From Rubrivivax sp. (lineage in GTDB: Bacteria; Pseudomonadota; Gammaproteobacteria; Burkholderiales; Burkholderiaceae_C), in NCBI GenBank assembly GCA_026785885.1, contig JAJAZC010000128.1:1-48165 (forward strand): 48,165 nucleotides of DNA, given 5' to 3'. The translations under genes were made by a program, and so were the position numbers. Of the stretch, positions 37,222 to 46,557 are shown piece by piece. Numbering within the stretch: position 1 is the stretch's first letter; the number at the start of each line of letters is the position of its first letter. The notes under the pieces are model-generated. The model was not told the DNA's origin. It did not search any database and was given only the letters and a program-made list of their open reading frames with translations.

Positions 37222-37620
37222 TCAGCGGCGCGGTGGCCAACGCCACCACGCGGCCAGCACCAGCGCCAGGAACGCGCTGTAGGCCAGCACGAAGACCCAG
37301 CCCGGCGCTTCGTAAAACAGCAAACGCTGCAGCCAGTGCTCGATGAAGCCCTGGCTGTGCGCCGCCTGCCCGGCCCGCAGTCGCAGCCAGGCTTCGAGGG
37401 TGGTCAGCGGGCAGGTGATGGCAAGCCACGACTCGGCCACCACCACGCCAATCGCAAACAGGTGCAGCAGCCGGAACCACCAGCGGTTGACTGCAGCCCA
37501 GCCCAGGCCGTTGCCCAGCACGATAAGCACCAAGCCGCCGACGACGAACAGCACGATCGCGGTGTGCAGCAGCAGCACGGCGTCAGCGAGTGCGGCGTAC
37601 AGGGCGGGGCCTGCGAACAT
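37222..37620 (-). CDS. DUF2784 membrane protein
   Basis: Small membrane protein of 132 residues with helices around ADAVLLLHTAIVLFVVGGL, LVLIVLGNGLGW, LLHLFAIGVVVAES and a C-terminal VFVLAYSAFLALVLAAWW. The conserved Asp/His in the first helix and WLAITCPLTTLE match the DUF2784 family as I recall it. Function is unknown. It is upstream of the flavoprotein gene by 72 bases. Confidence 0.85.
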   Translation of the reverse strand: MFAGPALYAALADAVLLLHTAIVLFVVGGLVLIVLGNGLGWAAVNRWWFRLLHLFAIGVVVAESWLAITCPLTTLEAWLRLRAGQAAHSQGFIEHWLQRLLFYEAPGWVFVLAYSAFLALVLAAWWRWPPRR

Positions 37621-37686
37621 GATGCCGAGCCTTTTGCCTTTTGCCTGCTGTCAGTTGCCGCTACGCAAACAGCGCCGCGGCAAGGC

Positions 37687-39978
37687 CTACCCGCCCTTCA
37701 CCTTCAACCGCCAAGCATGCAGCAGCGGCTCCGTGTACCCACTCGGCTGCTCACGGCCCTTAAACACCAGATCGAGCGCGGCGCGGTAGGCGAAGCTGTC
37801 GTTCCGCCCTGGCTCGCATGAGCCAGCCATCGGCCGGTACAGCGGATCGCCGGCGTTCTGGCGGTCGACGATGGCAGCCATGCGCTGGAAGGTTTCATGC
37901 ACCTGCGCTTGGCTGACCACACCGTGATGCAGCCAGTTGGCGATGTGCTGGCTGCTGATGCGCAGCGTGGCGCGGTCTTCCATCAGGCCGACGTTGTGGA
38001 TGTCGGGCACCTTGCTGCAGCCCACGCCCTGGTCGATCCAGCGTACGACGTAGCCGAGGATGCCCTGCACGTTGTTGTCCAGCTCCTGCTGGCGCTCGTG
38101 CGCCGACCAGTTCGGATCGGCGGCCACCGGCACCGTCAACAGGCCGGCCAGCAGCGTGTCGCGCTGGCCGTCGATATCGGTCTGCTCCAGCGCTTGCTGC
38201 ACCGCCGCCACGTCGACCTGGTGGTAGTGCAGCGAGTGCAGCGTGGCCGCTGTCGGGCTGGGCACCCAGGCGGTGTTGGCGCCGGCTTGCGGGTGCGCGA
38301 TCTTCTGCGCCAGCATCGCGGCCATCAGGTCGGGCATGGCCCACATGCCCTTGCCGATCTGCGCCCGCCCACGCAGGCCGCACTGCAGGCCCACGAGCAC
38401 GTTGTTGCGTTCGTAGGCAGCAATCCATTCGCTGCTCTTCATGTCGCCCTTGCGGCGCATCGGGCCGGCCAGCATGGCGGTGTGGATCTCGTCGCCGGTG
38501 CGGTCCAGGAAGCCGGTGTTGATGAAGGCCACGCGGCTGGCCGCCGCGGCGATGCAGGCCTTGAGGTTGACGCTGGTGCGGCGCTCCTCGTCCATGATGC
38601 CGAGCTTGACGGTGCTGTCCGGCAGGCCCAGCAGCTGCTCGACGCGGCCGAACAGCTCGGCCGCAAAAGCCACCTCGGTGGGCCCGTGCATCTTGGGCTT
38701 GACGATGTAGACGCTGCCGGCGCGGCTGTTGACGATGGCGCTGCCGTCCGCCCTGCCGTCGCCGTGACCGTCGCCGTGTCCGTTGCCGTTGCCAGCCAGC
38801 CGGCCGTGGCGCTGCAGATCGTGCAGCGCGATGGTGGTGGTGATGACAGCGTCCAGGATGCCTTCCGGGATCTCCCGAGCGCCGTCCTTGTCAGATTCCC
38901 ACAGCACCGCCGGGTTCGTCATCAGGTGCCCGACATTGCGCAAGAACATCAGGCTGCGGCCGTGCAGCACCAGCTCACTGCGCCCGTCGGGCCTGAGGTA
39001 GCGGCGGTCTGCGTTCAAGCCGCGCTCGAAGGTTTTGCCGCCCTTGCTGACCTGCTCGGTCAGCGTGCCTTTGAGGATGCCCAGCCAGTTGCGGTAAGCC
39101 GCGATCTTGTCGGCGGCATCGATCGCGGCAACCGAGTCTTCGAGGTCAAGGATGGTCGACAGCGCGGCTTCCAGAACCAGGTCGCTGACGCCGGCCGCGT
39201 CGCTGTGGCCGATCGGCGTGCTGCGGTCGATGCGGATGTCGATGTGCAGGCCGTGGTGGCAGAGCAGCACCGAGCGCGGCGACGCCGCGTCGCCTTGAAA
39301 GCCGACCAGCGCGGCCGGCTCGGCCAGGCCGACGACACGGCCGTTCTTCAGCGTCACGACCAGGTGGCCCGAGCCGCTGGTGGTGTCGATGCGGTAGTGC
39401 GTGCTGTCGGCGTGGCTGCCGCCTTCTTTGTGATTCGCCAGCGGCACCGCGTCGTCCAGCAGCCGCCGCGCAAAGGCAATCACGCGTGCGCCGCGCAGCG
39501 GGTTGTAGCTGCCGGCGCGCGTGGCGCCGCCGTCCTCAGCGATGGCGTCGGTGCCGTACAGCGCGTCGTACAGGCTGCCCCAGCGTGCGTTGGCGGCGTT
39601 GAGTGCGTAGCGCGCGTTGAGGATCGGCACCACCAGCTGCGGCCCGGCCTGCAGCGCCAGCTCGGCATCGACCTGCGTTGCGCTGGCCTGCACGTGCGAA
39701 GGCGCCATCTTCAGGTAACCGATGCGTTCGAGAAACGCACGGTAAGCCGCGGGGTCGGCAATCGGCCCCGGGCGGGCGAGGTGCCAGGCATCGATGTCGG
39801 CTTGCAGCCGCTCGCGCTCGGCCAGCAGCGCGGCGTTGCGCGGCGCCAGATCACGCACGATGGCGCCGAAGCCGGCCCAGAAATGCGAAGCGGGGACGCC
39901 GGTGTCGGGCAGCACTTCGTCGTCGATGAAGGCCAGCAGTGCGGTGTCGACCTGCAGGCCGTGAAGGGTGGTGCGCAT
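37687..39978 (-). CDS. glcB: Malate synthase G
   Basis: Condenses glyoxylate with acetyl-CoA to malate. The 763-residue protein has the MSG signatures: [59 protein letters not shown], and [15 protein letters not shown], with the C-terminal domain [20 protein letters not shown]. Family members are usually about 720-730 residues. About 20 of the extra residues are a Gly/Asn/His/Asp repeat ([17 protein letters not shown]) inserted at about 38738-38800, between [10 protein letters not shown] and [10 protein letters not shown]. No isocitrate lyase or glycolate oxidase is in the window. Confidence 0.95.
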   Translation of the reverse strand: MRTTLHGLQVDTALLAFIDDEVLPDTGVPASHFWAGFGAIVRDLAPRNAALLAERERLQADIDAWHLARPGPIADPAAYRAFLERIGYLKMAPSHVQASATQVDAELALQAGPQLVVPILNARYALNAANARWGSLYDALYGTDAIAEDGGATRAGSYNPLRGARVIAFARRLLDDAVPLANHKEGGSHADSTHYRIDTTSGSGHLVVTLKNGRVVGLAEPAALVGFQGDAASPRSVLLCHHGLHIDIRIDRSTPIGHSDAAGVSDLVLEAALSTILDLEDSVAAIDAADKIAAYRNWLGILKGTLTEQVSKGGKTFERGLNADRRYLRPDGRSELVLHGRSLMFLRNVGHLMTNPAVLWESDKDGAREIPEGILDAVITTTIALHDLQRHGRLAGNGNGHGDGHGDGRADGSAIVNSRAGSVYIVKPKMHGPTEVAFAAELFGRVEQLLGLPDSTVKLGIMDEERRTSVNLKACIAAAASRVAFINTGFLDRTGDEIHTAMLAGPMRRKGDMKSSEWIAAYERNNVLVGLQCGLRGRAQIGKGMWAMPDLMAAMLAQKIAHPQAGANTAWVPSPTAATLHSLHYHQVDVAAVQQALEQTDIDGQRDTLLAGLLTVPVAADPNWSAHERQQELDNNVQGILGYVVRWIDQGVGCSKVPDIHNVGLMEDRATLRISSQHIANWLHHGVVSQAQVHETFQRMAAIVDRQNAGDPLYRPMAGSCEPGRNDSFAYRAALDLVFKGREQPSGYTEPLLHAWRLKVKGG

Positions 39979-39994
39979 GGCGGGTGGTCCGGGG

Positions 39995-40046
39995 TTAAAG
40001 GCCGGGGTTGGAGGCCGGGATGGAGGCCAGGATGGAGGCGGGGGTC
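39995..40046. repeat. degenerate tandem repeat upstream of glcB
   Basis: About four degenerate copies of a 12-13-base unit (GGAGGCCGGGAT-like) fill most of the 120-base spacer between the HAD dehalogenase stop and the malate synthase start, preceding glcB on the minus strand. They leave little room for an ordinary promoter. Confidence 0.6.
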
Positions 40047-40098
40047 ATGTCGGGGCTTATATCGGAACTGGTGCGGGGCAAGGCCTTAGGGCGGGCGC

Positions 40099-40800
40099 TC
40101 AGGGCAGGCGCTCAGGCGGGGCCGGAAAGTGGGTCAGCACATCACGCAGGCTGCGGCCGGTAAAGCTGGGCTCAGTGCCCAATTGCTCCGGCGGCGCGCC
40201 CAGGCGGTTGACCCACAGCGTCGTGTAGCCGAACCAGGTGGCGCCGATGGCGTCCCAGGCATTGCTGCTGACGAACAGGACGTCGCGTGCCGGCAGCGCG
40301 AGTGCGGCTGTGCCCAAGGCGTAGGCCGCGGGGTCGGTCTTGAAGCGGCGTGCCGGGTGCACGCTGATGACGTGCTGCAGCAGCGGCGCAAAACCCGCAC
40401 TCTTGACGGCCACGGCCAGCATGCCGGGGTCGCCGTTGCTCAGGATGCCGGCGACCACGCCGCGCTTGTTCAGCTCAGCCAGCACGGCGTGGTTTTCTGC
40501 GAAGGCGCTGAGATGGCGGTACTGGTTCATCAGCCGCTCCTCATCGGCCGGCTGCAAGCTCAAGTTCAGCCGCGCTGCTGCGTAACGCAAAGCGCTGCGC
40601 GTGATGTCCCAGAACGGCCGGTAGCGCTGGCCGGCCGGCGCGCTCATCGTCACCAGGCGCGTGTATTCGATTTGTTTGTCGCGCCACAACTGGCTCAGGC
40701 GCTCGCCGTGCGCGGGAAACAGCTGCTCGGCCAGCAACGCCACGCTGTGCACATCGAACAGCGTGCCGTAGGCGTCAAACAGCACGGCCTTCAAGCGCAT
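40099..40800 (-). CDS. Haloacid dehalogenase, type II (L-2-haloacid dehalogenase-like)
   Basis: HAD-superfamily hydrolase of 233 residues. Motif I DAYGTLFDV holds the nucleophilic Asp, motif II is LSNGDP, motif III is the Lys in RRFKTDPAAYALG, and motif IV is VSSNAWDAIGA with the Asp pair typical of type II dehalogenases (SSNAWD). The usual KPxP after motif III reads KTDP. Glyoxylate is released by some of these reactions, which would fit the adjacent malate synthase, but that is inference. ATG 40800 is six bases after a TAGATT -10-like sequence; the gene is divergent from a LysR regulator 83 bases away. Confidence 0.87.
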   Translation of the reverse strand: MRLKAVLFDAYGTLFDVHSVALLAEQLFPAHGERLSQLWRDKQIEYTRLVTMSAPAGQRYRPFWDITRSALRYAAARLNLSLQPADEERLMNQYRHLSAFAENHAVLAELNKRGVVAGILSNGDPGMLAVAVKSAGFAPLLQHVISVHPARRFKTDPAAYALGTAALALPARDVLFVSSNAWDAIGATWFGYTTLWVNRLGAPPEQLGTEPSFTGRSLRDVLTHFPAPPERLP

Positions 40801-40806
40801 GCCAGC

Positions 40807-40812
40807 AATCTA
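40807..40812 (-). promoter_or_regulatory. -10-like hexamer before the HAD dehalogenase
   Basis: TAGATT on the minus strand ends six bases before ATG 40800. Initiation at normal distance would start at the A of the ATG, giving a leaderless transcript. The ATG has no ribosome site upstream. Confidence 0.3.
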
Positions 40813-40871
40813 TTCGATATGCGCAGCGGCATTGAGTGCCTGCAACGCGGGGGATTTGTGCGCTTGATCAC

Positions 40872-40877
40872 CATAAT
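40872..40877 (+). promoter_or_regulatory. -10-like hexamer before the LysR gene
   Basis: CATAAT ends six bases before ATG 40884, mirroring the arrangement at the divergent dehalogenase. No good -35 and no Shine-Dalgarno sequence are seen. Confidence 0.3.
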
Positions 40878-40883
40878 GCCGCG

Positions 40884-41801
40884 ATGGATCGCTTGAAGCA
40901 AATCGAATCCTTTGCCTCGGTCGCCCAGAAAGGCAGCCTGACGGCGGCTGCGCAGGCCGAGGGCGTGGCCCCGGCAGTGATCGGCCGGCGCATCGACGCA
41001 CTGGAAGAACGGCTGGGTGTGAAGCTGCTGGTGCGGACGACCCGGCGCATCACGCTGACCCACGAGGGCAGCGCCTTCTTGGAGGACTGCCAGCGTGTGC
41101 TGGCCGACTTGGCCAACGCCGAAGCCAGCGTCAGCGAAGGCGGTGTCAAGGCCAGCGGCCACTTGCGCATCACCGCACCGGCCGGCTTTGGCCGCCGCCA
41201 CGTGGCGCCGCTGGTGCCGGCCTTCACCGCGCAGCACCCCGACGTAAGCTTGAGCCTGAACCTGAGCGACCGTGTCGTCGACATCGTCAACGAAGGTTTC
41301 GACTGCGCCGTGCGCGTAGGTGACCTGCCCGACAGCAGCCTGATCAGCGTTCGGCTGGCCGACAACCGCCGCCTGTGCGTGGCCACGCCCGAGTACCTGC
41401 AGCGCGCCGGCGTGCCGGCCACGCCGCAGGACCTGATGCGCCACCAGTGCCTGACGCTCAGCTCCGACGCCAGCCAGACGCGCGGCTGGGCCTTTCAGGC
41501 CGACGGCCAGATCACCCACCTGCGGCCCGGCGGCCGGCTGGATTGCAGCGACGGCCAGGTGCTGCACGAGTGGTGCCTGCGCGGCCTGGGCCTGGCCTGG
41601 CGCAGCACCTGGGAGGTCGAGCAGGACGTGGTCGCCGGCCGCCTGCAGGCCGTGCTGCAGGACTTTGCCGCGCCGCCTAACGGCATTTACGCCGTCTTCC
41701 CGCAGCGCAAACACCTGCCGCTGCGCGTGCGGCTGTGGATCGACTTCATCAAACACAGCTTCGGCGATCCGGCCTATTGGGCCGGCGCGGCTGCGGCTTG
41801 A
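40884..41801 (+). CDS. LysR-family transcriptional regulator
   Basis: DNA-binding regulator of 305 residues. The N-terminal winged helix-turn-helix is MDRLKQIESFASVAQKGSLT through AVIGRRIDALEERLGVKLLVRTTR-type (key: SLTAAAQ, RRIDALEERLG), followed by a substrate-binding domain beginning about residue 90 (LRITAPAGFGRRHVAP). It is of the GcvA/AaeR-like group by appearance. Divergent orientation to the dehalogenase and malate synthase genes suggests it controls them, probably in response to a glyoxylate-linked compound, but no effector can be read from the sequence. ATG 40884 matches the family start. Confidence 0.9.
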   Translation: MDRLKQIESFASVAQKGSLTAAAQAEGVAPAVIGRRIDALEERLGVKLLVRTTRRITLTHEGSAFLEDCQRVLADLANAEASVSEGGVKASGHLRITAPAGFGRRHVAPLVPAFTAQHPDVSLSLNLSDRVVDIVNEGFDCAVRVGDLPDSSLISVRLADNRRLCVATPEYLQRAGVPATPQDLMRHQCLTLSSDASQTRGWAFQADGQITHLRPGGRLDCSDGQVLHEWCLRGLGLAWRSTWEVEQDVVAGRLQAVLQDFAAPPNGIYAVFPQRKHLPLRVRLWIDFIKHSFGDPAYWAGAAAA

Positions 41802-41823
41802 AAAACGCGCTGCAGCCGGCGAT

Positions 41824-41850
41824 GAAAAAGGGGCGCCTGGTGCGCCCCTG
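41824..41850 (-). terminator. intrinsic terminator after the PsiF gene
   Basis: Arms AGGGGCGC (41829-41836) and GCGCCCCT (41842-41849) form a hairpin with a five-base loop, and on the minus strand it is followed by a run of five T. It lies about 40 bases past the PsiF stop and may also stop LysR transcripts from the other side. Confidence 0.75.
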
Positions 41851-41888
41851 ATCGATGCTGCGATTTGCGCCGCCCGGCGGCACTGGCT

Positions 41889-42152
41889 CTACTTGGCCGT
41901 CTCGGCCATGCACTTCTTGATGTGACTGGTTTTGGCGGCACCGGCCAGCTTCTTGTCGGCCGCGCTCTTCTCGCACGAGGGGCTTGCGGCCATCGTGCCG
42001 GCTTCCTTCTCGCACTTCTTGACGAAGCTGGTTTTGGCAGCACCGGCGAGTTTTTTCTCGGAGGCTTTGGCTTCGCAATCGTTGGCGGCGAAGGCGGAGC
42101 CGGCAAACAGGCTCATGCAGGCGATGGCCGCGGCGATCAGGGTCTTGTTCAT
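41889..42152 (-). CDS. PsiF-repeat secreted protein
   Basis: Small exported protein of 87 residues with a clear signal peptide (MNKTLIAAAIACMSLFAGSAFA) and two PsiF-type repeats, each with KLAGAAKTS and a following KKC (EKKLAGAAKTSFVKKC and DKKLAGAAKTSHIKKC). Cysteines are regularly placed, suggesting disulphides. psiF in E. coli is phosphate-starvation inducible, but the function is unknown. ATG 42152 has GGAGAAT about 8 bases upstream. It has its own intrinsic terminator. Confidence 0.88.
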   Translation of the reverse strand: MNKTLIAAAIACMSLFAGSAFAANDCEAKASEKKLAGAAKTSFVKKCEKEAGTMAASPSCEKSAADKKLAGAAKTSHIKKCMAETAK

Positions 42153-42350
42153 GAAGGATTCTCCTCGAGGGGATTGGTCGATGGTATTGCTGAGAGCTGT
42201 CACGGGCCATTTCAACTGAAGCCAGTCTGCGCGGCTACCGGCAAACGCACGGGGGTGCAGCAGCGACGACCGAGCCAGACCCGGCCGAGCTTGCCGGGCG
42301 CGCAGGGCGACACAGATATGCCGATGCCGGCCATCGCAGGGCCGGTTCTG

Positions 42351-43736
42351 TCAGGCCGGCCGCTGGACCGGCCCCGCGGGCAGCGCAGCCGCCTGCTCTT
42401 GCGCTGCATGCAGGCGGCGTACGAGCACGCGGATAAAGGCTTTGTCGAACAGGTGCCGCGTCGACAGCGACAGCCGCTCCAGACTGGCCGGCGTGAAGGA
42501 CACCGTCGTCGCGGTCTGCGACACCAGGATGTCCACCGTGTGCAGCCGCAGCGCCGGGTTCGGCGCCAGGTAGGCCATTTCGCCCACCGAGCTGCCCGCG
42601 CCCAGCATGGCCACCGAGCGGCCGTCGCGAACCACCTGCACCTGCCCCTGCGTGACGATGTGAAAGCTGTTGCCGGCCTCGCCCTTGCGGTACAGCGCAT
42701 CGCCGTAGCCGTGGCGGTTCCAGGTGGCGCGGTGCACCACCTCCCATAGCTCGACGTCGCCGAAGTCCGAGAAGAATTCGAGCGATCGCAGCAGCGTGAA
42801 GCGCTCCGAGTCCAGCACCTCCTGCAGCGGCCCGCGCAACTGCGGGCTCTGTGCAGCCAGCGTCGACAGCGCTTGCGAAAACTCCTCCCACGTCGCCGGG
42901 CGCAAGGCACGGTCCTTGGCCAGGCCGCGCTCGATCAGCGCCTGCAGCCCGGCCGGCACGCCGTCGCGCAGCGTGGCCAGCGGGGGCGCGGTGCCGTGGT
43001 AGATCTGCTGCATCATCGCCGGCTGTTGCACGGCGTCGAACGGTGGCCGGCCAGCCACCAGGTGGTACAGCACGGCGGCCAACGAATAGATGTCGGCACG
43101 GCAGTCCAGCGCGTCGCCGTCGAGTTGCTCCGGTGACATGTAGGCCAGGCTGCCGACACGAAACACCTGCGTGTGATCGGAGCGCAGGTTGAAGACGCTG
43201 CCGAAGTCGGTGACCTTGACCTCGCCAATGCGGTCGCCGATGAGCGTGACCAGCAGGTTGGCGGGTTTGACATCGCGGTGGATCAGGCCTTGGCGGTAGC
43301 AGTAGCCCAAGGCCATTGCACATTTAAAGCCAATTTCGATGATCTGCGTCAGCGGCAACAGCTTGTCGGCACGGCAGTAGCGGCGCAGCGTGACGCCGGG
43401 CACGTACTCCATCACCAGGTAAGGCGCTTCGGCGTCGGCCACCGCGTCGATGATGCGCACGACGCTGGGGTGCTGCAGCCGGCCGACCAGCGCGGCTTCG
43501 GCGGCGAAGAAACGCTGCTGGTAGTGCAGCTCGCGCGTGTCGGCCAGCAGGCCACCGCGGGCGCGCTTGATTGCCACGTCCAGGCCCCGGAAAGGGTCGT
43601 GCGCGAGGAAGACCTCGCTCGTCGCACCTTCGCCGATCTTCGCTTTGACGATGTACTTGCCGATGTGCGATGGCAGCACTACACCGGTCAGTGCGGAGGC
43701 TGGGGGTGCGGTTTGGGCAGCAGGCAGGACGGGCAT
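42351..43736 (-). CDS. Hanks-type Ser/Thr protein kinase with C-terminal cyclic-nucleotide-binding domain
   Basis: Predicted cytoplasmic signalling kinase of 461 residues. Kinase motifs are the glycine loop [12 protein letters not shown], Lys57 in [16 protein letters not shown] (153-162), DFG (177-179), and [21 protein letters not shown] cNMP-binding domain occupies about residues 310-430, with [17 protein letters not shown] and [20 protein letters not shown], the latter resembling the phosphate-binding cassette that includes the conserved Glu and Arg. The kinase therefore may be gated by cAMP or c-di-GMP-like ligands. No transmembrane helix or phosphatase gene is adjacent. ATG 43736 is the chosen start; an open frame continues to 43979 through a tandem repeat. 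Confidence 0.88.
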   Translation of the reverse strand: MPVLPAAQTAPPASALTGVVLPSHIGKYIVKAKIGEGATSEVFLAHDPFRGLDVAIKRARGGLLADTRELHYQQRFFAAEAALVGRLQHPSVVRIIDAVADAEAPYLVMEYVPGVTLRRYCRADKLLPLTQIIEIGFKCAMALGYCYRQGLIHRDVKPANLLVTLIGDRIGEVKVTDFGSVFNLRSDHTQVFRVGSLAYMSPEQLDGDALDCRADIYSLAAVLYHLVAGRPPFDAVQQPAMMQQIYHGTAPPLATLRDGVPAGLQALIERGLAKDRALRPATWEEFSQALSTLAAQSPQLRGPLQEVLDSERFTLLRSLEFFSDFGDVELWEVVHRATWNRHGYGDALYRKGEAGNSFHIVTQGQVQVVRDGRSVAMLGAGSSVGEMAYLAPNPALRLHTVDILVSQTATTVSFTPASLERLSLSTRHLFDKAFIRVLVRRLHAAQEQAAALPAGPVQRPA

Positions 43737-43860
43737 GGGTGGGTGGCGGGCAGCGGCCGTGGCGCGACCGGGCCGCAAGCCGATGGTGGTGGCACGGCGC
43801 TCGGCGCATGCGGCGAACAAGCGGTGATGCACCGCCCAGATTCCAGCGCCGCGACCGCGC

Positions 43861-43895
43861 CGGCCGACATGCACCGGCCGACATGCACCGGCCGA
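43861..43895. repeat. 14-bp tandem repeat upstream of argS and the kinase gene
   Basis: Two perfect copies of CGGCCGACATGCAC and a third half copy lie in the 300-base divergent spacer 43737-44036. This is the only structured element that I see in the spacer; no ORF in it is convincing. Confidence 0.8.
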
Positions 43896-44023
43896 TTGCA
43901 GAGCGAAATTGCAGAGGCCGTTCGCGGAGCCCAGCGCACCGCCTGGTCCCGGCGCCCGATTGCAGCGCCTCGGCAGCACCGGCCAGCCGCGGCGTCACGC
44001 CCGTTCGGCCGCAAGGCCAAAAG

Positions 44024-44029
44024 TAGAAT
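44024..44029 (+). promoter_or_regulatory. -10-like hexamer before argS
   Basis: TAGAAT ends seven bases before the argS ATG 44037, without a Shine-Dalgarno sequence between. If it is the -10, the transcript begins within a base or two of the start codon. The -35 region is poor. Confidence 0.35.
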
Positions 44030-44036
44030 CGCGCCG

Positions 44037-45764
44037 ATGATCCAAGCCAAGCGGGAGTTGCTGCAGGCGCTGCAGTCGGCGCTGCACGAGGCGCTGGCGC
44101 CACTGGCTGCCGAAGGCGGCCTGGCGGCGCCGGCGGCGGTGTTCGAGTCGCCCAAGCAGGCCAGCCACGGCGACCTCGCCATCACCAGCGCGATGGCACT
44201 GGCACGGCCATTGAAGAAGAACCCGCGTGAATTGGCCGAGCGTCTGGTGCAGGCCTTGCGCGCCCAGCCGGCGGTGCAGCGATGGGTGCAGGCGCTGGAG
44301 ATCGCCGGCCCCGGCTTCATCAACCTGCGCCTGACGCCGGCCGCACGGCAGACGGTGGTGGCCGAGGTCCTGTCGCAAGCGCAGGACTTTGGCCGTCAGC
44401 CCAAGACCGGCCAGCGTGTGATGGTCGAGTTCGTCTCGGCCAACCCGACCGGCCCGCTGCACGTGGGCCACGGCCGCAATGCCGCTTTGGGCGACTGCAT
44501 CTGCAACCTGCTGGCCAGCCAGGGTGCCGAGGTGCTGCGCGAGTTTTATTACAACGACGCTGGTGTGCAGATCAACAACCTGGGCCTGTCGGTGCAGAAG
44601 CGCCTGCAGGGTTTGAAGCCCGGTGACGACGCGTGGCCGGAGCAGGCTTACAACGGCGACTACATCGCCGACATCGCCGCCGACTACTGCGTGCGCAAGA
44701 CCGTGCAGGCCGACGACCGCAGCTTCACCGCCAGCGGCGATGCGGATGATCTCGGCGCCATCACGCAATTTGCAGTGGCCTTCCTGCGCCACGAGCAGGA
44801 CCTGGACCTGCAGGCCTTCGGCGTGCACTTCGACCATTACTTTCTGGAGAGCAGCCTGTACAGCGATGGCCGCGTCGACGACACGGTGCGGCGGCTGGTG
44901 GCCTCCGGCAAGACGTTTGAAGAAGGCGGCGCGCTGTGGTTGCGCACCACCGACTACGGCGACGACAAGGACCGCGTCATGCGCAAGCAGGATGGCACCT
45001 ACACCTACTTCGTGCCTGATGTGGCGTACCACATCGACAAGTTCCAACGTGGCTACACGCAGGTCATCAACGTGCAGGGCACCGACCACCACGGCACCGT
45101 GGCGCGGGTCCGCGCCGGGCTGCAGGCGGTGGGCCTGGGCATACCCGCCGGTTACCCCGATTACGTGCTGTACAAAATGATTGCGGTGATGAAAGGCGGG
45201 CAGGAGGTCAAGATGAGCAAACGGGCCGGCACCTCGGTGTCGGTGCGCGACCTCATCGACTGGACCAGCCGCGACGCCGTGCGCTTTTTCCTCATCAGCC
45301 GCAAAGCCGACACCGAGTTCACCTTCGACGTCGACCTGGCGCTGAAGGCCAACGACGAAAACCCGGTGTTCTATGTGCAGTACGCGCACGCGCGCCTTTG
45401 TTCGGTGCTGGCCGCCTACACCGGCTTGCGCGACTTCGGCCAAGCTGATCTGTCCTTGCTCACCGCGCCCAGCGAAGCGGCGCTGATGACGAAGCTGGCC
45501 GAGTACCCCGACATGCTCAGCCGCGCGGCCGCCGAGCTGGCGCCGCACGACATCAGCTTTTATCTGCGCGAGCTGGCCCGGACCTTTCACGCTTACTACG
45601 CTGCCGAGCGTTTTTTGGTCGACGACGCCGCCCTGGCGCGTGCCCGCATGGCCTTGCTGACAGCCACCGCGCAGGTCTTGCGCAATGCGCTCTTTCTGCT
45701 GGGTGTGTCGGCCCCTGAATCGATGAATCGCGAGGCCGTAGCGACGGCGGAGGTGGCCCCATGA
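44037..45764 (+). CDS. argS: Arginyl-tRNA synthetase
   Basis: Class I synthetase charging tRNA-Arg. The 575-residue protein starts [16 protein letters not shown], has the N-terminal additional domain, [21 protein letters not shown] with the HIGH motif at residues 142-145, [30 protein letters not shown] as KMSK, and a C-terminal anticodon-binding domain. Length is normal. It overlaps the next gene by four bases (ATGA). Confidence 0.97.
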   Translation: MIQAKRELLQALQSALHEALAPLAAEGGLAAPAAVFESPKQASHGDLAITSAMALARPLKKNPRELAERLVQALRAQPAVQRWVQALEIAGPGFINLRLTPAARQTVVAEVLSQAQDFGRQPKTGQRVMVEFVSANPTGPLHVGHGRNAALGDCICNLLASQGAEVLREFYYNDAGVQINNLGLSVQKRLQGLKPGDDAWPEQAYNGDYIADIAADYCVRKTVQADDRSFTASGDADDLGAITQFAVAFLRHEQDLDLQAFGVHFDHYFLESSLYSDGRVDDTVRRLVASGKTFEEGGALWLRTTDYGDDKDRVMRKQDGTYTYFVPDVAYHIDKFQRGYTQVINVQGTDHHGTVARVRAGLQAVGLGIPAGYPDYVLYKMIAVMKGGQEVKMSKRAGTSVSVRDLIDWTSRDAVRFFLISRKADTEFTFDVDLALKANDENPVFYVQYAHARLCSVLAAYTGLRDFGQADLSLLTAPSEAALMTKLAEYPDMLSRAAAELAPHDISFYLRELARTFHAYYAAERFLVDDAALARARMALLTATAQVLRNALFLLGVSAPESMNREAVATAEVAP

Positions 45765-46459
45765 AGTTTGAGCGCGGCGGTTTTGCCATGGGCCTGGTGG
45801 CTGGCTTGCTGATCGGCCTGGCCTTGGCGCTGGGCGTGGCGCTGTACATCACCAAAGCGCCTGTGCCCTTTGTCAACAAAGTGCCGCAGCGCACCGCCGA
45901 GCAGGACAGCGCCGAGACCGAGCGCAACCGCAACTGGGATCCCAACGCCGGGTTGAACAAGTCGGCCGGCCGTGCAGCCAGTGCGGCTGGCGCGATGGGC
46001 GCCGGCTTGCCGCCCGGCCCGCCGGTGGCCGCGCCTGGCCCGGCCGTCACCATGCCCATGCCGGCACCCACCGCGCCGGCCATGGCCGCATCGGCAGCGG
46101 CCCCGGTCGGCCGCCCGGCACCGCGCGACCCGGCTGCCATCCTCTCTGGCGCGGCGCTGCCTTCACCCAGTTCACCCAACTCACCCACACCATCGCAGTC
46201 CACCGCCATGGCGGCTGATGCGTTTGTCTACTTCGTGCAGGCCGGTGCCTTCACGCGCAGCGACGATGCAGAACAACAGCGCGCCAGGCTGGCGCTGATG
46301 GGCCAGGCGGCCCGCATCACCGAGCGCGAGCAGGCCGGGCGCACTGTCTACCGCGTGCGGCTGGGGCCCTACCCAACGCGCAACGAAGCCGAGGCGTTGC
46401 AAGGGCGGCTGCAGGAGCAGGGCATCGAGGTGCAGATCGTGCGCGTCGAGAAGTCCTGA
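45761..46459 (+). CDS. SPOR-domain membrane protein (FtsN-like)
   Basis: Bitopic inner-membrane protein of 232 residues with a short cytoplasmic start ([10 protein letters not shown]), one helix ([19 protein letters not shown]), a long Ala/Pro/Gly-rich periplasmic linker, and a C-terminal SPOR domain ([20 protein letters not shown] to [15 protein letters not shown]), which binds denuded peptidoglycan at the division site. The position between argS and dsbA is the one often held by the FtsN-like protein of betaproteobacteria. ATG overlaps the argS stop. Confidence 0.9.
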   Translation: MKFERGGFAMGLVAGLLIGLALALGVALYITKAPVPFVNKVPQRTAEQDSAETERNRNWDPNAGLNKSAGRAASAAGAMGAGLPPGPPVAAPGPAVTMPMPAPTAPAMAASAAAPVGRPAPRDPAAILSGAALPSPSSPNSPTPSQSTAMAADAFVYFVQAGAFTRSDDAEQQRARLALMGQAARITEREQAGRTVYRVRLGPYPTRNEAEALQGRLQEQGIEVQIVRVEKS

Positions 46460-46557
46460 TCCGTACCGGCCGCTGCCTGCACGGCGCGGAACTCGACCGG
46501 CAGGCCCGACTCCACCGGGGCCCCGGCCTCACTACCCTCTGTCCCGAAAGGACCTTC

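Noticed and set aside
37897-40089. 730-residue open frame antisense to malate synthase G
   Set aside because: Fully covered by glcB, which has all family signatures; the antisense product has none.
43861-43895. CRISPR-like array
   Set aside because: The units are directly adjacent without spacers, are only 14 bases long, and no cas gene is present.
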